Shown: positions 52,880-62,642 of the stretch, one piece after another
How positions within the stretch are numbered: position 1 is the stretch's first letter
Layout: the number at the start of each line of letters is the position of its first letter
NCBI GenBank assembly: GCA_016223165.1
Contig: JACRPO010000017.1
Span: forward strand, 124,001-188,000
Length of the DNA: 64,000 bases
Direction of reading: 5' to 3'
DNA from: Burkholderiales bacterium
GTDB lineage: Bacteria > Pseudomonadota > Gammaproteobacteria > Burkholderiales > Burkholderiaceae_C
The notes under the pieces: model-generated
The model's input: the letters and a program-made list of their open reading frames with translations, nothing else
The model's database searches: none
What the model was told of the DNA's origin: nothing
Program-made: the position numbers and the translations under genes

Positions 52880-55291
52880 TCAGTGGCGCGCCCGCAGCCC
52901 GCCGTAGAACACCGCGGAATCTCCGGCGACGCAGACCTCGCGCTCGAGCAGGAAATGCGCGAGCGCCGGCAGCAGCACCAGCGCGCCGAGCATGTTCCAC
53001 AGGAACATGAAGGCCAGCAGCAAACCCATGTCGGCCTGGAATTTGATCGGGCTGAGCACCCAGGTGATCACGCCGGCGGCCAGCGTCACGCCGGTCAGCG
53101 TCACCACCTTGCCGGTGAACAGCAGCGCGCGGTAGTAGGCCTCCGACACGCTCTTGCCCTCGCGCAACTGCGCCAGCGCGACTGACAGGATGTACAGCGC
53201 ATAGTCCACGCCGGTGCCCACGCCCAGCGCGATCACCGGGAGTGTGGCCACCTTCACGCCCATGCCGAGCGCCACCATCAGCGCCTCGGCCAGGAAGGAG
53301 GTGAGCACCAGCGGCAGCACCGCCACCCCGACCGCGCGCCAGGAACGGAAGGTGACGAAGCACAGCAGCATGACCGCCCCGTAGACCATCACGAGCATCG
53401 TGCGCCACGCGTCCTTGACGACGATGTTGGTGGCCGCCTCGATGCCTGCGCTGCCGGCAGCGAGCAGGAACTTCACGTCAGCCGTGTCGTTGGCCTTCGC
53501 GAAGGCCTCGACGTGCTCGACCACGCGCGTCAGCGTCTCGGCCTTGTGGTCGCGCAAGTAGACATACAGCGTCAGGAGCGAGCAGGCGTCGTTGTACAGG
53601 CCGCGCGGCGCGCCGGCAGTGACGGTGTTGAGCATGTCCTGGTTGGGCAGGAACTCGTACCACTTCGGGTTGCCCTCGTTCAGCCCGGCGAGCACGCGAC
53701 GGTTCAGCAGCGAGAGCGTGCTCGTGCTCTCCACGCTGTCGAGCTGGCGCAGCCGCCACTCCAGCGCGTCGACCTTGTTCAGCGTGTCGTACTGCGAGCA
53801 CTGGCCGTCCGGCGTCTTCACCATCACGGCCAGCACGTCACTGCCGGCACCGTAGGCGGCATTCATGAAAGCGACGTCGCGGTTGTAGCGGCTGTCGGCA
53901 TGCAGCTCCGGCGCGCCGGGATCGAGGTCGCCGATCTCGAGCTGCGTGCCCACGGCGAGGCCGGCCACGCCCGTCGCCAGACCTGTGGCCACGGCGATCG
54001 TCGCCCACCGCCGCTGCGTGAAGCGGTCGAGGAAGGCCCACAGCGGGTGCTTGCTGGCGCCGGCCGCATCTGCCGCCTCCGCGCGCAGGCTGCGCTGCGC
54101 AGCTCGCGCGCTGACCCCGGTGTAGCTCAGTCCGACGGGCAGCAGGATCAGGTTGGTGAAGATCAGCACGCCTACGCCGATCGATGCGGCGATGGCCAGC
54201 TCGCGGATCACCTGGATATCGATCACGAGCAGCACTGCAAAGCCGACCGCATCTGCGAGCAGGGCGGTGAGGCCGGCCACGAACAAGCGGCGGAAAGTGA
54301 AGCGAGCCGCAACGAGCCTGCACATGCCGCGGCCGATATCCTGCATGATGCCGTTCATCTTCTGGGCGCCATGGCTCATGCCGATGGCGAACACCAGGAA
54401 CGGCACAAGGATCGAGTACGGGTCAAGCGCGTAGCCCAGCGTCGGCAGCAGCCCGAGCTGCCAGACCACCGCAATCAGCGAGGCGGTGACCACCAGCAGG
54501 GTGGAGCGAACGCAGCGCGTGAACCAGAACACCATCGCCGCCGCGATGGCCACCGCGACAGCGAAGAACACCAGCACCGCACGCACACCATCGATCAGGT
54601 CGCCGACGATCCTGGCGAAGCCGGTGACGTGGATCGCCACGCCCTGGGCCTCGTACTTCACGCGCAGCGCCTCGATCGCCCGCGCGAAGGCGGCGTAGTC
54701 GAGCGGCCGGCCTTCGGCGTCCTTGGCCAGCAGCGGCACGAAGATCACGCTGGACTTCGCGTCGAGCGCCACGATCTGGCCGATCTCGCCCGAGCGTGCG
54801 ATGTTGGCGCGCAGCTGCTCCAGGCCCCTGGCGGATCCGTCGTATCCGTCCGGAATCACCGGCCCGCCTTCGAGGCCGCCCTCGGTCACGCCGACCCAGC
54901 GTGTGGTCGGTGTCCAGAGCGACTTCATCTGGTTGCGCGCCACGCCAGGCAGAAGATAAACCTCGTCGCTGAGCTCGCGCAGCGTGTTCAGGTAGTTCGC
55001 GTCGTAGATGCCGCCGGTCGGATTGGCCACCGCAATGCGCACCGCGTTGCCGAGGCCGCTCAGCTGATCCTTGAGGTGCAGGTAGTTGTGCACGAAGGCG
55101 TGCTCGACAGGAATCATCTTCTCGAAGCTCGCGTTGATCTTCAGCTTGGTCGCCTGCCAGCCCAGCAGCGCGGTGACCAGCGCGCACAGCACGACGACGA
55201 CGAGGCGGTGATTGAACAGCGCGCGCTCGACGAGCGAGCCGGAGCGCGCGTCGAAGGCAGCCTGCGCGTTCGACGCAGGGGCGGCGATCAC
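52880..55291 (-). CDS. MMPL/RND-superfamily exporter
   Basis: 803 residues with about 12 membrane helices in two blocks (TM1 ~28-45; helices near 235-400 and 625-790) separated by large loops, the layout of COG1033 RND exporters (GVGTGVDYALYILSVALAQLREGKS in the second block). It lacks the size and loops of drug pumps and resembles lipid/hopanoid-type exporters. The start is a GTG at 55291 whose GTGA overlaps the stop of the YCF48-like gene. Such RND/YCF48 pairs recur beside DUF1302/DUF1329 genes and are thought to handle hydrophobic compounds. Confidence 0.9.
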   Translation of the reverse strand: MIAAPASNAQAAFDARSGSLVERALFNHRLVVVVLCALVTALLGWQATKLKINASFEKMIPVEHAFVHNYLHLKDQLSGLGNAVRIAVANPTGGIYDANYLNTLRELSDEVYLLPGVARNQMKSLWTPTTRWVGVTEGGLEGGPVIPDGYDGSARGLEQLRANIARSGEIGQIVALDAKSSVIFVPLLAKDAEGRPLDYAAFARAIEALRVKYEAQGVAIHVTGFARIVGDLIDGVRAVLVFFAVAVAIAAAMVFWFTRCVRSTLLVVTASLIAVVWQLGLLPTLGYALDPYSILVPFLVFAIGMSHGAQKMNGIMQDIGRGMCRLVAARFTFRRLFVAGLTALLADAVGFAVLLVIDIQVIRELAIAASIGVGVLIFTNLILLPVGLSYTGVSARAAQRSLRAEAADAAGASKHPLWAFLDRFTQRRWATIAVATGLATGVAGLAVGTQLEIGDLDPGAPELHADSRYNRDVAFMNAAYGAGSDVLAVMVKTPDGQCSQYDTLNKVDALEWRLRQLDSVESTSTLSLLNRRVLAGLNEGNPKWYEFLPNQDMLNTVTAGAPRGLYNDACSLLTLYVYLRDHKAETLTRVVEHVEAFAKANDTADVKFLLAAGSAGIEAATNIVVKDAWRTMLVMVYGAVMLLCFVTFRSWRAVGVAVLPLVLTSFLAEALMVALGMGVKVATLPVIALGVGTGVDYALYILSVALAQLREGKSVSEAYYRALLFTGKVVTLTGVTLAAGVITWVLSPIKFQADMGLLLAFMFLWNMLGALVLLPALAHFLLEREVCVAGDSAVFYGGLRARH

Positions 55292-56367
55292 CTGGTCTCC
55301 TGGGCAACGGCAACGGACGGCAGCACGTGCACACCCTGGACGCTCAGTGCCAGCACGGTGCCGTCGGTCAGCGGCAGCACGCCCGATAGCGGCGGCAGCG
55401 GCGCGCTCGGCATGGGCTGCAGCGCGCCCACGGTCGCGCGCGGCGAGACAAGCACCATGCCTGTCTGGTTGACGAGCACAAGCGAACCGTCGGGCCGCTG
55501 AGCGGACGCGACGATGGAGCTCGGCGTCGGCGAGGTGAACTGCGCCCAGTTCGTGCCGAGATCGTCACTGCGCCACACGTTGCCGCGCAGGCCGGCGACG
55601 GTGATGCTCGCGTCGCTCGGCAGCTCGACGGTGAACCAACTGCCGGCATACGGCGTCCTGATGCGCTGGAAGCTCGCCCCACCGTCGGTCGATTGCAGCA
55701 GCAGACCCTGTTCGCCCGCGACGACGATGCGCTGGCCACGCCGGCGCACCGCGTAGAGATGGTTCTCCTTCGGGTTGTCCAGCCGCGTGCGCCAAGAGGC
55801 CCAGTTCGCGCCGCCGTCGTCGCTCGCCAGCGCCATGCCGTAGGCCCCGACCACGAGCAGATGCTTCGCATCGAGCACGAACAGGTCGAGCAGCGGTTTG
55901 TCGGGGCCGTCGGCCACCAGCCGACGGGCCAACTTGACGGCCCGTGCGTCGCCGCCGGCCTGGGCCGCTTGCAACTCGATCTGGGCGATGCGCGCGCCGT
56001 CGAGCCGGCGCATCCAGGTGCGGCCGCCGTCGGTGCTGGCGAGCACGGTGCCGGCATGGCCCACCGCGTAGCCGTGTCGCGCATCGGCGAAGCGCACCGC
56101 GGTGAGCGTGACGCTGGTGGGCGTGGGCGACTGTGCCCAGTGCCTGCCGCCGTCGTCGGAGACGGTGACCAGGCCGCGCTCGCCGACGACGACGATGCGC
56201 GCGCCGGCCTGAGCGGCGCCTAGCAGTACGGCGCGTTCCGGCATCCTGGCCGCGACGGCAGCGCGCTCCAAGGCTCTCCCAACGGCAGCTGGCGATTCCC
56301 CGGCGAGCGTTGCGCTGGCCCCGAGGAGCGATGACAGCAGCCAGGCTGCGGCGCTGCGGTTGATCAT
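55288..56367 (-). CDS. YCF48-like (HCF136/BNR) beta-propeller protein
   Basis: 359 residues. Signal peptide (AWLLSSLLGASATLAG) and repeated propeller blades with the YCF48 signature (ERGLVTVSDDGGRHW, HAGTVLASTDGGRTWMRR, YGMALASDDGGANW, EQGLLLQSTDGGASF, NVWRSDDLGTNW). Periplasmic or surface role. In photosynthetic organisms the family helps assemble photosystem II, but here its partner is the overlapping RND exporter, so it is probably an accessory of that exporter (inference). ATG 56367. Confidence 0.9.
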   Translation of the reverse strand: MINRSAAAWLLSSLLGASATLAGESPAAVGRALERAAVAARMPERAVLLGAAQAGARIVVVGERGLVTVSDDGGRHWAQSPTPTSVTLTAVRFADARHGYAVGHAGTVLASTDGGRTWMRRLDGARIAQIELQAAQAGGDARAVKLARRLVADGPDKPLLDLFVLDAKHLLVVGAYGMALASDDGGANWASWRTRLDNPKENHLYAVRRRGQRIVVAGEQGLLLQSTDGGASFQRIRTPYAGSWFTVELPSDASITVAGLRGNVWRSDDLGTNWAQFTSPTPSSIVASAQRPDGSLVLVNQTGMVLVSPRATVGALQPMPSAPLPPLSGVLPLTDGTVLALSVQGVHVLPSVAVAQETR

Positions 56368-56488
56368 TTCATCTCTCTTCGCATTGCGGCCAGCGGCTCA
56401 ATATGGCGCGCAACGGCCGCCGGTGAGACGTTGCCGAGCGGGCTGCCCGGGCAGGTCCGCCACGGCCAGCGGTGGATTGCGGTGCGGG

Positions 56489-57661
56489 TCACCGTGCGAG
56501 TCCGACTCGGCCAACGCCGGTAGCCAGCGGGGCGCGCGTCATGCTCCAGAAGCAGACGAACGCGATGGCATCGATCGCGAACGCCGCCAAGCCGATGGAA
56601 CCGTAGCCCACCTGCTTGACCAGCGTGCCTCCCAGCACCGGACCGATCGCCGAGCCGACCATCACCATCGCAGGCGTCGCCGCGACGACGCGGCCGGTGA
56701 TGTCGAGCCGGGCCAGTGCGCCGAAGGCGAAGGTGTGCGTGAACAGCATGACCGCGACGAACACGGAGGAAGCCACCGCGAAAGGTGCCAGCGCCGCGCT
56801 GAAGGCGATGACGACCGCCAGGCCGGCCTGAACGAGCGGTCCTGCGCGCAGGACCGCTGCGACGCCGAGTCGGCGCTCCAGCATTGCGGCCAGCCCGCTC
56901 GGAAACATGTTGACGATGCCGATCGCGACGAGGATCGTCGTCACCGTGGCGACGCCGAAGCCTCGATCGGCGCCCATGCGCTCGACGAAGCTGTAGACCA
57001 TCGCCTGCACGAGCGCCATCGCGCCTACGCCGACGATGCCGAGCCACACCCGCGGTGGCAGCTTCTGCCCCGACTCGCGGACAGCGCGCGACGTCGCACT
57101 CTCCGCGTCCGCCAGAGGAAACCCCCAGGCCGCGAGTGCGGCCGCGACGGCCATTGCGAAGCCGAGTGCGTAGAACAGAGCCTGGCCGCCGGTGTGCGCG
57201 ATGACCTGCGGTGCAGCGCCCATCAGCATCACCGCGAACACGCCCAGCGTCATGCCCGCCAGGCCGAAGAGTCGGTGCGGATTGGCGCTGCGCCCGATCG
57301 TGCCGTGCGTGAACGACAGCCCCGTGCCTGCGGCCAGGCCGCCGGCCAGGTGCAAGGCGGCGAGCAGCTCGAAGCGCTGCGTCTGCGCCGCCGCGAAGAA
57401 GCAGGCGGCGGAAATCGCGAAGCCGCCAAGCGTGGCGAGGCGGCCGTCGGCGCGGTGGAAGCGCGGCGCGCAGAACATGCTCGCCGCCACTGCGCCGAGC
57501 AGGAAGAGCGTGACCAGGCCGCCGGCCTGCTGCGCATCGAGGGCATAGGCGGTCACCAGCGTGCCCACCCACAGTGGCAGCGCCACCATGTCCACCATGC
57601 CGGCGCAGTGGCTCGTCATCAGCACGAACTGGCCAGCCCGACCATCCGTCGTCTTTCGCAT
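56489..57661 (-). CDS. MFS transporter
   Basis: 390 residues, twelve hydrophobic segments, MFS-type. No loop motif precise enough to name the substrate. The ATG at 57661 follows a strong AAGGAG. It is transcribed with the RND/YCF48 pair and lies next to a GntR regulator, so it likely moves a substrate or product of the adjacent catabolic cluster. Confidence 0.88.
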   Translation of the reverse strand: MRKTTDGRAGQFVLMTSHCAGMVDMVALPLWVGTLVTAYALDAQQAGGLVTLFLLGAVAASMFCAPRFHRADGRLATLGGFAISAACFFAAAQTQRFELLAALHLAGGLAAGTGLSFTHGTIGRSANPHRLFGLAGMTLGVFAVMLMGAAPQVIAHTGGQALFYALGFAMAVAAALAAWGFPLADAESATSRAVRESGQKLPPRVWLGIVGVGAMALVQAMVYSFVERMGADRGFGVATVTTILVAIGIVNMFPSGLAAMLERRLGVAAVLRAGPLVQAGLAVVIAFSAALAPFAVASSVFVAVMLFTHTFAFGALARLDITGRVVAATPAMVMVGSAIGPVLGGTLVKQVGYGSIGLAAFAIDAIAFVCFWSMTRAPLATGVGRVGLAR

Positions 57662-57696
57662 CGTCGTCTCCTTGGGTTCCTGGCGGCAGGATCTGA

Positions 57697-58380
57697 TCAC
57701 TCGTCGCCGATGAGACCGGCTGCGAGAATGATTTCGGTGGTCTCGGCGAAGTGGTCCCCGAGCAGCCGGCACGCAGCATCGGCGTCGCGCGCCATCGAGG
57801 CGTCCATCAGCCCGCGGTGCTCGGCGTCGACGTCGCGGCAGCGGTCACGCATCCTCTGCTTGGCCAGGTTGCGGTAGCGCTCCGACTTGTCGTAGAGCAG
57901 CCGACACAACTGCATCGTCCACGGCGAGGCACAACCGTCGAGCAGCGCCTCGTGAAAGCTGCGATGCGCGGTGGCCCACGGCAGGTCGCGCTCCGGCGAG
58001 GTCGGTGGCGGCGTGCGCGAGAGCCGGTGAAAGCGGCTGAGCAGCCGCGACTCCCATTCGATGTCGCCGCGCTCGATCGCAAGGCACAGTGCCATCTGCT
58101 CGACACGCGTGCGCGTCTGCGTCAGGTCGAGCAGTTCCGCGCGCGACACCGACGTGACGCGGAAACCGCGCTGCTCCTCCGAGTCCACCAGCCCCTCGGT
58201 CACCAGCCGTGAGAGCGCTTCGCGGATCGACGTGGCGCCGACCCGGTAGCGCTCGCTCAGTGCCTGGATGCGCAATCTCTCCTGTGGCAGCAGTTCCCCA
58301 CCCAGGATGGCCAGGCGCAGCCGCTCGAAGGCGACGGAAGTGAGGCTCCTCGTGGGAGCGACAGCAGAGGCGGAGTCCAT
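57697..58380 (-). CDS. GntR-family regulator with FCD domain
   Basis: 227 residues. N-terminal winged helix (ERLRLAILGGELLPQERLRIQALSERYRVGATSIREALSRLVTEGLVDSEEQRGFRVTSVS) and a C-terminal all-helical FCD domain (RVEQMALCLAIERGDIEWE ... HRSFHEALLDGC ... HRGLMDASMARDADAACRLLGDHF) with His residues that usually bind a metal and an organic-acid ligand. It is divergent from the DUF1302 gene, so it probably represses both directions until an aromatic-derived acid binds (inference). ATG 58380. Confidence 0.92.
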   Translation of the reverse strand: MDSASAVAPTRSLTSVAFERLRLAILGGELLPQERLRIQALSERYRVGATSIREALSRLVTEGLVDSEEQRGFRVTSVSRAELLDLTQTRTRVEQMALCLAIERGDIEWESRLLSRFHRLSRTPPPTSPERDLPWATAHRSFHEALLDGCASPWTMQLCRLLYDKSERYRNLAKQRMRDRCRDVDAEHRGLMDASMARDADAACRLLGDHFAETTEIILAAGLIGDE

Positions 58381-58463
58381 GCGGTTCAGCAGGTGGTCAT
58401 CGAATCAGGCCGGTCAGCAACGCCGCGATTCGGCCCGAGCTTCGCGCCGTGCGCATCGTTCAT

Positions 58464-58472
58464 TTGGACCAA
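58464..58472. promoter_or_regulatory. Candidate GntR operator (TTGGACCAA)
   Basis: A 9-bp palindrome TTGG-A-CCAA lies in the 221-bp gap between the divergent GntR and DUF1302 genes, in an AT-richer pocket. Related FCD-type regulators bind TTGG...CCAA half-sites. Confidence 0.5.
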
Positions 58473-58492
58473 TCGACTCCACCGTGGTTTGT

Positions 58493-58519
58493 CGACGAAT
58501 TGATTCCTACGATTCGTCG
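58493..58519. promoter_or_regulatory. Second candidate operator (CGACGAAT inverted repeat)
   Basis: CGACGAAT at 58493-58500 and its exact complement ATTCGTCG at 58512-58519 are separated by 11 bp, centre-to-centre 19 bp or about two helical turns. It lies between the first site and the DUF1302 start. Confidence 0.45.
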
Positions 58520-58601
58520 CCCCGACTCATGGACGTTCGGAGCGAACGCCGGGAATCGGCGCCGCGTTCGATAAAACGAAGCCAAGCAGAGGAGACAACT
58601 G

Positions 58602-60287
58602 ATGATCGACAAGAGCACACCCCGCCGCAGCGTTGCGCCGAGCATGAGCCCGGTCGCTGCCATCTGTGCGGCGCTTCTTTGCGGCGCCAGCGCACGCGCC
58701 GGCGAGATCGACCTCGGCAACCCGGACCTCATGCTGCGCTGGGACAACACCGTCAAGTACAGCGCCGCGGCGCGCCTGAAGCGTGCCGACCCGGTGCTGC
58801 TCGCCAATCCGAATCTCGACGACGGCGACCGCAACTTCGGCAAAGGGCTCATCTCCAGCCGACTTGACTGGCTGAGCGAGGCGGACATCACCTGGCGCAA
58901 GCAGTTCGGCAGCCGCATCAGCGCTGCGGCCTGGTACGACTCGGTCTACCTGCGCAGCAACGACAACCCGGGCTTCGCCGGCGGTGCCTTCCCGAACCAG
59001 ACGTCGGTGCCGGCCAACGAGTTCACGCGCGCCACGCGCGACGTACACGGCCGCGACGCAGAGGTGCTGGATGCCTTCGTCTTCGGCCGCTTCGAGCTCG
59101 GCGACATGAACGCCTCGCTACGCGCCGGCCGCCACTCGCTGTTGTGGGGCGAGAGCCTGTTCTTCGGCGGCAACGCAATCGCCGGCGGGCAGATGCCGGT
59201 GGATGTGGTCAAGCTGGTCTCGGTGCCGGGCACGCAGTTCAAGGAAGCCATCCGCCCGCTGGGCATGGTGTCGGCGCAACTGCAGCTTGATTCGTCGGTC
59301 TCGCTCGGTGGCTACCTGCAGACGCAGTGGCGGGGCAACCGCGTGGCCGCTGTCGGCAGCTACTTTTCCAGCGCCGACCTGGCGATCGACGGCGGCGAGA
59401 ACATGCTGCTCGGGCCGGCCGGCGTGGCGCCACGCCTGGCCGACCAGAAGGCAAGGAACGGTGGCCAAGGCGGGCTGCAACTGCGAGTGCGCGGCGACTC
59501 GGCCGACTACGGCGTCTACCTGATCCGCTTCCATGACAAGACGCCTCAGCTCGTTCCGGTGATGATGCTGCTGACGCCGCCCGCGGTGCCGCAGCCGACC
59601 GCCGTGCCCTCGGGCTACCGGCTCGCGTACCACGAGGGAATCGTGGCGCTGGGCGCCAGCGCGAGCCGCACCTTTGGCGACCTCAATGTCGCGCTCGAGG
59701 CCTCGCTGCGTCACAACCAGGACCTGGCGAGCACGGCCGGCGCCGACATCAGCGCCTTCGCGCCGGTGCCGCCCGCCGACAACCGCGACAACCCCGCCTA
59801 CGCCGTCGGTCGCACGTTGCACCTCAACCTCTCCACCATCGCCAGCCTGCCGCCCACGCCGCTGTGGCGCGAGGCCTCGCTGGCCGCGGAGATCGCATGG
59901 AACCGTGTGCTCAAGGTGACGAAGAACGCCGCGGCCACCGACCCCAACGCCACGCGCGACGGCGTCGCGCTGCGATTCGTGCTGGAGCCGACCTACCGCG
60001 GTGTGCTTCCCGGCGTTGATCTCGGCGTGCCCCTCGGCGTGGGCTGGGCGCCGCGCGGCTCGCGGCCACTGGCGATGCCCAACCCGAACATGTGGGTTGC
60101 CGACGGCGGCGGTGATGCCTCGCTCGGCATCAACGGCAGCTTCCGCGACGTGTGGCGCTTCGGCATCGCGGCCACCCACTACTTCGGTCGCGCCGCCACC
60201 TTCAACGATGCGGCGAACGCCTTCACGTGGCAGCAGTCGCTGCGCGACCGCGACTTCGTCGCTGCATCGCTTCGCTATTCGTTCTGA
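58602..60287 (+). CDS. DUF1302 outer-membrane beta-barrel protein
   Basis: 561 residues. Signal peptide (AAICAALLCGASARA, cleavage ~33), then alternating strands and a C-terminal strand ending in Phe (ASLRYSF), the outer-membrane insertion signature. Family features include LRWDNTVKYSAAARL and LMLGPAG-like inserts. DUF1302 proteins are predicted porin-like channels regularly paired with DUF1329, and in several bacteria induced by steroids, terpenoids or aromatics. AGAGGAGA before the ATG at 58602. First gene of the plus-strand catabolic operon. Confidence 0.92.
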   Translation: MIDKSTPRRSVAPSMSPVAAICAALLCGASARAGEIDLGNPDLMLRWDNTVKYSAAARLKRADPVLLANPNLDDGDRNFGKGLISSRLDWLSEADITWRKQFGSRISAAAWYDSVYLRSNDNPGFAGGAFPNQTSVPANEFTRATRDVHGRDAEVLDAFVFGRFELGDMNASLRAGRHSLLWGESLFFGGNAIAGGQMPVDVVKLVSVPGTQFKEAIRPLGMVSAQLQLDSSVSLGGYLQTQWRGNRVAAVGSYFSSADLAIDGGENMLLGPAGVAPRLADQKARNGGQGGLQLRVRGDSADYGVYLIRFHDKTPQLVPVMMLLTPPAVPQPTAVPSGYRLAYHEGIVALGASASRTFGDLNVALEASLRHNQDLASTAGADISAFAPVPPADNRDNPAYAVGRTLHLNLSTIASLPPTPLWREASLAAEIAWNRVLKVTKNAAATDPNATRDGVALRFVLEPTYRGVLPGVDLGVPLGVGWAPRGSRPLAMPNPNMWVADGGGDASLGINGSFRDVWRFGIAATHYFGRAATFNDAANAFTWQQSLRDRDFVAASLRYSF

Positions 60288-60302
60288 ACCCAGGAGACAC
60301 GC

Positions 60303-61670
60303 ATGAAGACGACCCCACAACGCCGCTTCCTGCTCGCCTTGGCTCCCGCGGTGGCGCTGCTGACCAGCGGCGCGCAAGCCGGTGTCACGGCCCAGCAGGC
60401 AGCTGATCTGAAGACCACGCTGACACCGATGGGTGCCGAACGCGCCGGCAACAAGGAAGGGACGATCCCCGCATGGACGGGCGCACCCACTGCCAACGCC
60501 GCGCTGACGCCCGACGGCCGCCGCGCCGATCCGTTCGCGGGCGAGAAGCCGCTCTTCTCGATCAGCGCCCGGAACATGGCCGAGTACGCCGACCGGCTGA
60601 CCGAGGGCGCCAAGGCGATGCTGAAGAAGTACCCGGACTTCCGCGTCGACGTCTACAAGACCCACCGCACCGCGATAGCCCCGCAGTGGGTGTACGCCGC
60701 GACGGCGAAGAACGCGCTCGCCGCCACGCTGGTCGACGGCGCGGCCGGCCCGGAGCCGAAGGGTGCGTTCGGCGGCGTGCCGTTCCCGATACCCAAGACC
60801 GGCGCCGAGGTGATGTGGAACCACAAGCTCGCCTGGCGCGGCACGGCCTGGTACTGGGAGTTCCACGGCTACCAGCTCGCCGCTGACGGCCGCTGGATTC
60901 TCGCCGGCGACACCGCCAACGATCAGACCATGCCCTACTACGCGCCGGGCGCCTCGGGCGACAAGTTCAACGGCGAATACTGGCTGGTGCGCTCGCTGTC
61001 ACGCGGGCCGGCGATGCGCGCCGGCGAGGCGATCACAGGACGGCTGGCCCTGGACGAGACCACGAACGCGACCTGGGTCTACCTGACCGGCCAACGCCGC
61101 GTGCGCAAGCTGCCCAACGCCTGTTGCGACACGCCGGCGCCGTTCTCCGCCGGCATCACCACCTTCGACGAGGTGGAGGTGTTCGCCGGGCGCATGGACC
61201 GCTTCGATTGGAAGCTGGTCGGCAAGAAGGACGTCTTCATCCCGTACAACTCCAACCGCACCCATGTGCCCGCCAAGGACAGTGAGGTGCTGGGCTCACA
61301 CTTCATCAACCCCGACCACGTGCGCTGGGAGTTGCACCGCGTGTGGGTGGTGGAGAGCACGCTCAAGCCGGGCGCGCGCCACACCTCGCAGAAGAGCCGC
61401 TACTACGTCGACGAGGACTCGTGGCAGGCGCCCATCGCCGAGCGCTATGACGCCAACGGACAGCTCACGCGCGTGCCCTTCGGTCTGCCCACCGTGCTGG
61501 GCGACATCCCGGCCACCGCGATCGTGAGCTGGGGCGTCTACGACCTGAACTCCGGCGCGTCCTACGTCAACGGCTTGGTCAACGAGCGGCGTGCGGCCTA
61601 CAAACCGATGCCGGCCTACAAGGATCTCGTCTTCACACCCGACGCCATGGCCGGCGACGGCGTGCGCTGA
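60303..61670 (+). CDS. DUF1329 family periplasmic protein
   Basis: 455 residues. Signal peptide (LLALAPAVALLTSGAQA, ~26), then the DUF1329 pattern (LTPMGAERAGNKEGTIPAWTGA, YRTHR-type VYKTHRTAIAPQWVYAAT, RWELHRVWVVESTLKPGARHTSQKSRYYVDEDSW). The fold is related to lipid-binding outer-membrane lipoproteins, so a carrier of hydrophobic molecules between the DUF1302 barrel and the inner membrane is likely. It starts 15 nt after the DUF1302 stop. Confidence 0.92.
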   Translation: MKTTPQRRFLLALAPAVALLTSGAQAGVTAQQAADLKTTLTPMGAERAGNKEGTIPAWTGAPTANAALTPDGRRADPFAGEKPLFSISARNMAEYADRLTEGAKAMLKKYPDFRVDVYKTHRTAIAPQWVYAATAKNALAATLVDGAAGPEPKGAFGGVPFPIPKTGAEVMWNHKLAWRGTAWYWEFHGYQLAADGRWILAGDTANDQTMPYYAPGASGDKFNGEYWLVRSLSRGPAMRAGEAITGRLALDETTNATWVYLTGQRRVRKLPNACCDTPAPFSAGITTFDEVEVFAGRMDRFDWKLVGKKDVFIPYNSNRTHVPAKDSEVLGSHFINPDHVRWELHRVWVVESTLKPGARHTSQKSRYYVDEDSWQAPIAERYDANGQLTRVPFGLPTVLGDIPATAIVSWGVYDLNSGASYVNGLVNERRAAYKPMPAYKDLVFTPDAMAGDGVR

Positions 61671-61692
61671 GCCAACCCGCAGGAGATCGTTC

Positions 61693-62625
61693 ATGAGCCC
61701 CATCCAGGACATCGCCTTCGTGCGCTACCAGGTCACCGACCTCGATCGGCTTCAAGGCTTCCTGGCCGACTTCGGTCTGCCCGCCGTGAGCCGCACGCCC
61801 CAAACGCTGTACTCGCGCGCGGCCGGGCCGGCGCACCATGTGCACGTCGCCGAGCTCGGACCGGAGAACGCCACGGTCGGCTTCGGTCTGCTCGCACGCA
61901 GCACCGAGGCCCTGCGTGAGGTGGCGCACCGCGTCGGCCAGCCGGTGCAGCCGAATCCGGAACCGGGTGGCGGCGAGCGGGTGCGCTTCACCGACCCGTG
62001 CGGCTTCGTGGTCGATGTGATTCACGGCCAGGCCGCGCACGAGCGGCTGAGAGCGCGCGTGCCGCTCGCGTTCAACGACGCCTCAAGCCGACGCCGCCTC
62101 GGCCAGCCGATCCGGCTGCAACCCCGGCCCTCGACGGTGACGCGGCTCGGTCACGTGGCGCTGCTGGTGGCCGATTTCCCGCGTGCCCACGCGTTCTACC
62201 GCGACGTGCTGGGCTTCGCGACCTCCGACACCTACTGGGCCGGCGCCGAGCAGAACACCATCGCTGCCTTCATGCACTGCGGCTCGGGCGCGCAGTGGAC
62301 CGACCACCACACCCTGGCGCTGATCTGCGCGCAGGACGGCCGCAGCCGCTTCGACCACAGCGCGTTCGAGGTGATCGACCTGGACGACGTGATGCAGGGC
62401 GGCGAGTGGCTGCGCCAGCGCGGCCACGTGCACTCCTGGGGCGTCGGCCGGCATATCCAGGGCAGCCAGATCTTCGACTACTGGCGCGATCCCTTCGGCC
62501 ACAAGGTCGAGCACTGGACCGACGGCGACCTTGTCAACGACGCCACGCCGGTGGGCCACGCGCCCATCACGCCCGAAGAGCTGCGGCAATGGGCCCCGCC
62601 GATCACGCCCGAGTTCTTCGTCTGA
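61693..62625 (+). CDS. Extradiol (type I, VOC-fold) ring-cleavage dioxygenase-like
   Basis: 310 residues, two vicinal-oxygen-chelate repeats (~5-115 and ~150-275). The Fe(II) triad of BphC-type enzymes is present: His154 (RLGHVALLV), His222 (FDHSAFEV) and Glu273 (KVEHW). It would cleave a catechol next to the hydroxyls. It is longer than bare catechol 2,3-dioxygenase and resembles the 2,3-dihydroxybiphenyl/3-methylcatechol/steroid branch. AGGAG precedes the ATG at 61693. Gene order barrel-DUF1329-dioxygenase-hydrolase supports a meta-cleavage pathway. Confidence 0.9.
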   Translation: MSPIQDIAFVRYQVTDLDRLQGFLADFGLPAVSRTPQTLYSRAAGPAHHVHVAELGPENATVGFGLLARSTEALREVAHRVGQPVQPNPEPGGGERVRFTDPCGFVVDVIHGQAAHERLRARVPLAFNDASSRRRLGQPIRLQPRPSTVTRLGHVALLVADFPRAHAFYRDVLGFATSDTYWAGAEQNTIAAFMHCGSGAQWTDHHTLALICAQDGRSRFDHSAFEVIDLDDVMQGGEWLRQRGHVHSWGVGRHIQGSQIFDYWRDPFGHKVEHWTDGDLVNDATPVGHAPITPEELRQWAPPITPEFFV

Positions 62626-62642
62626 CCCCTCCGACCGACGAC

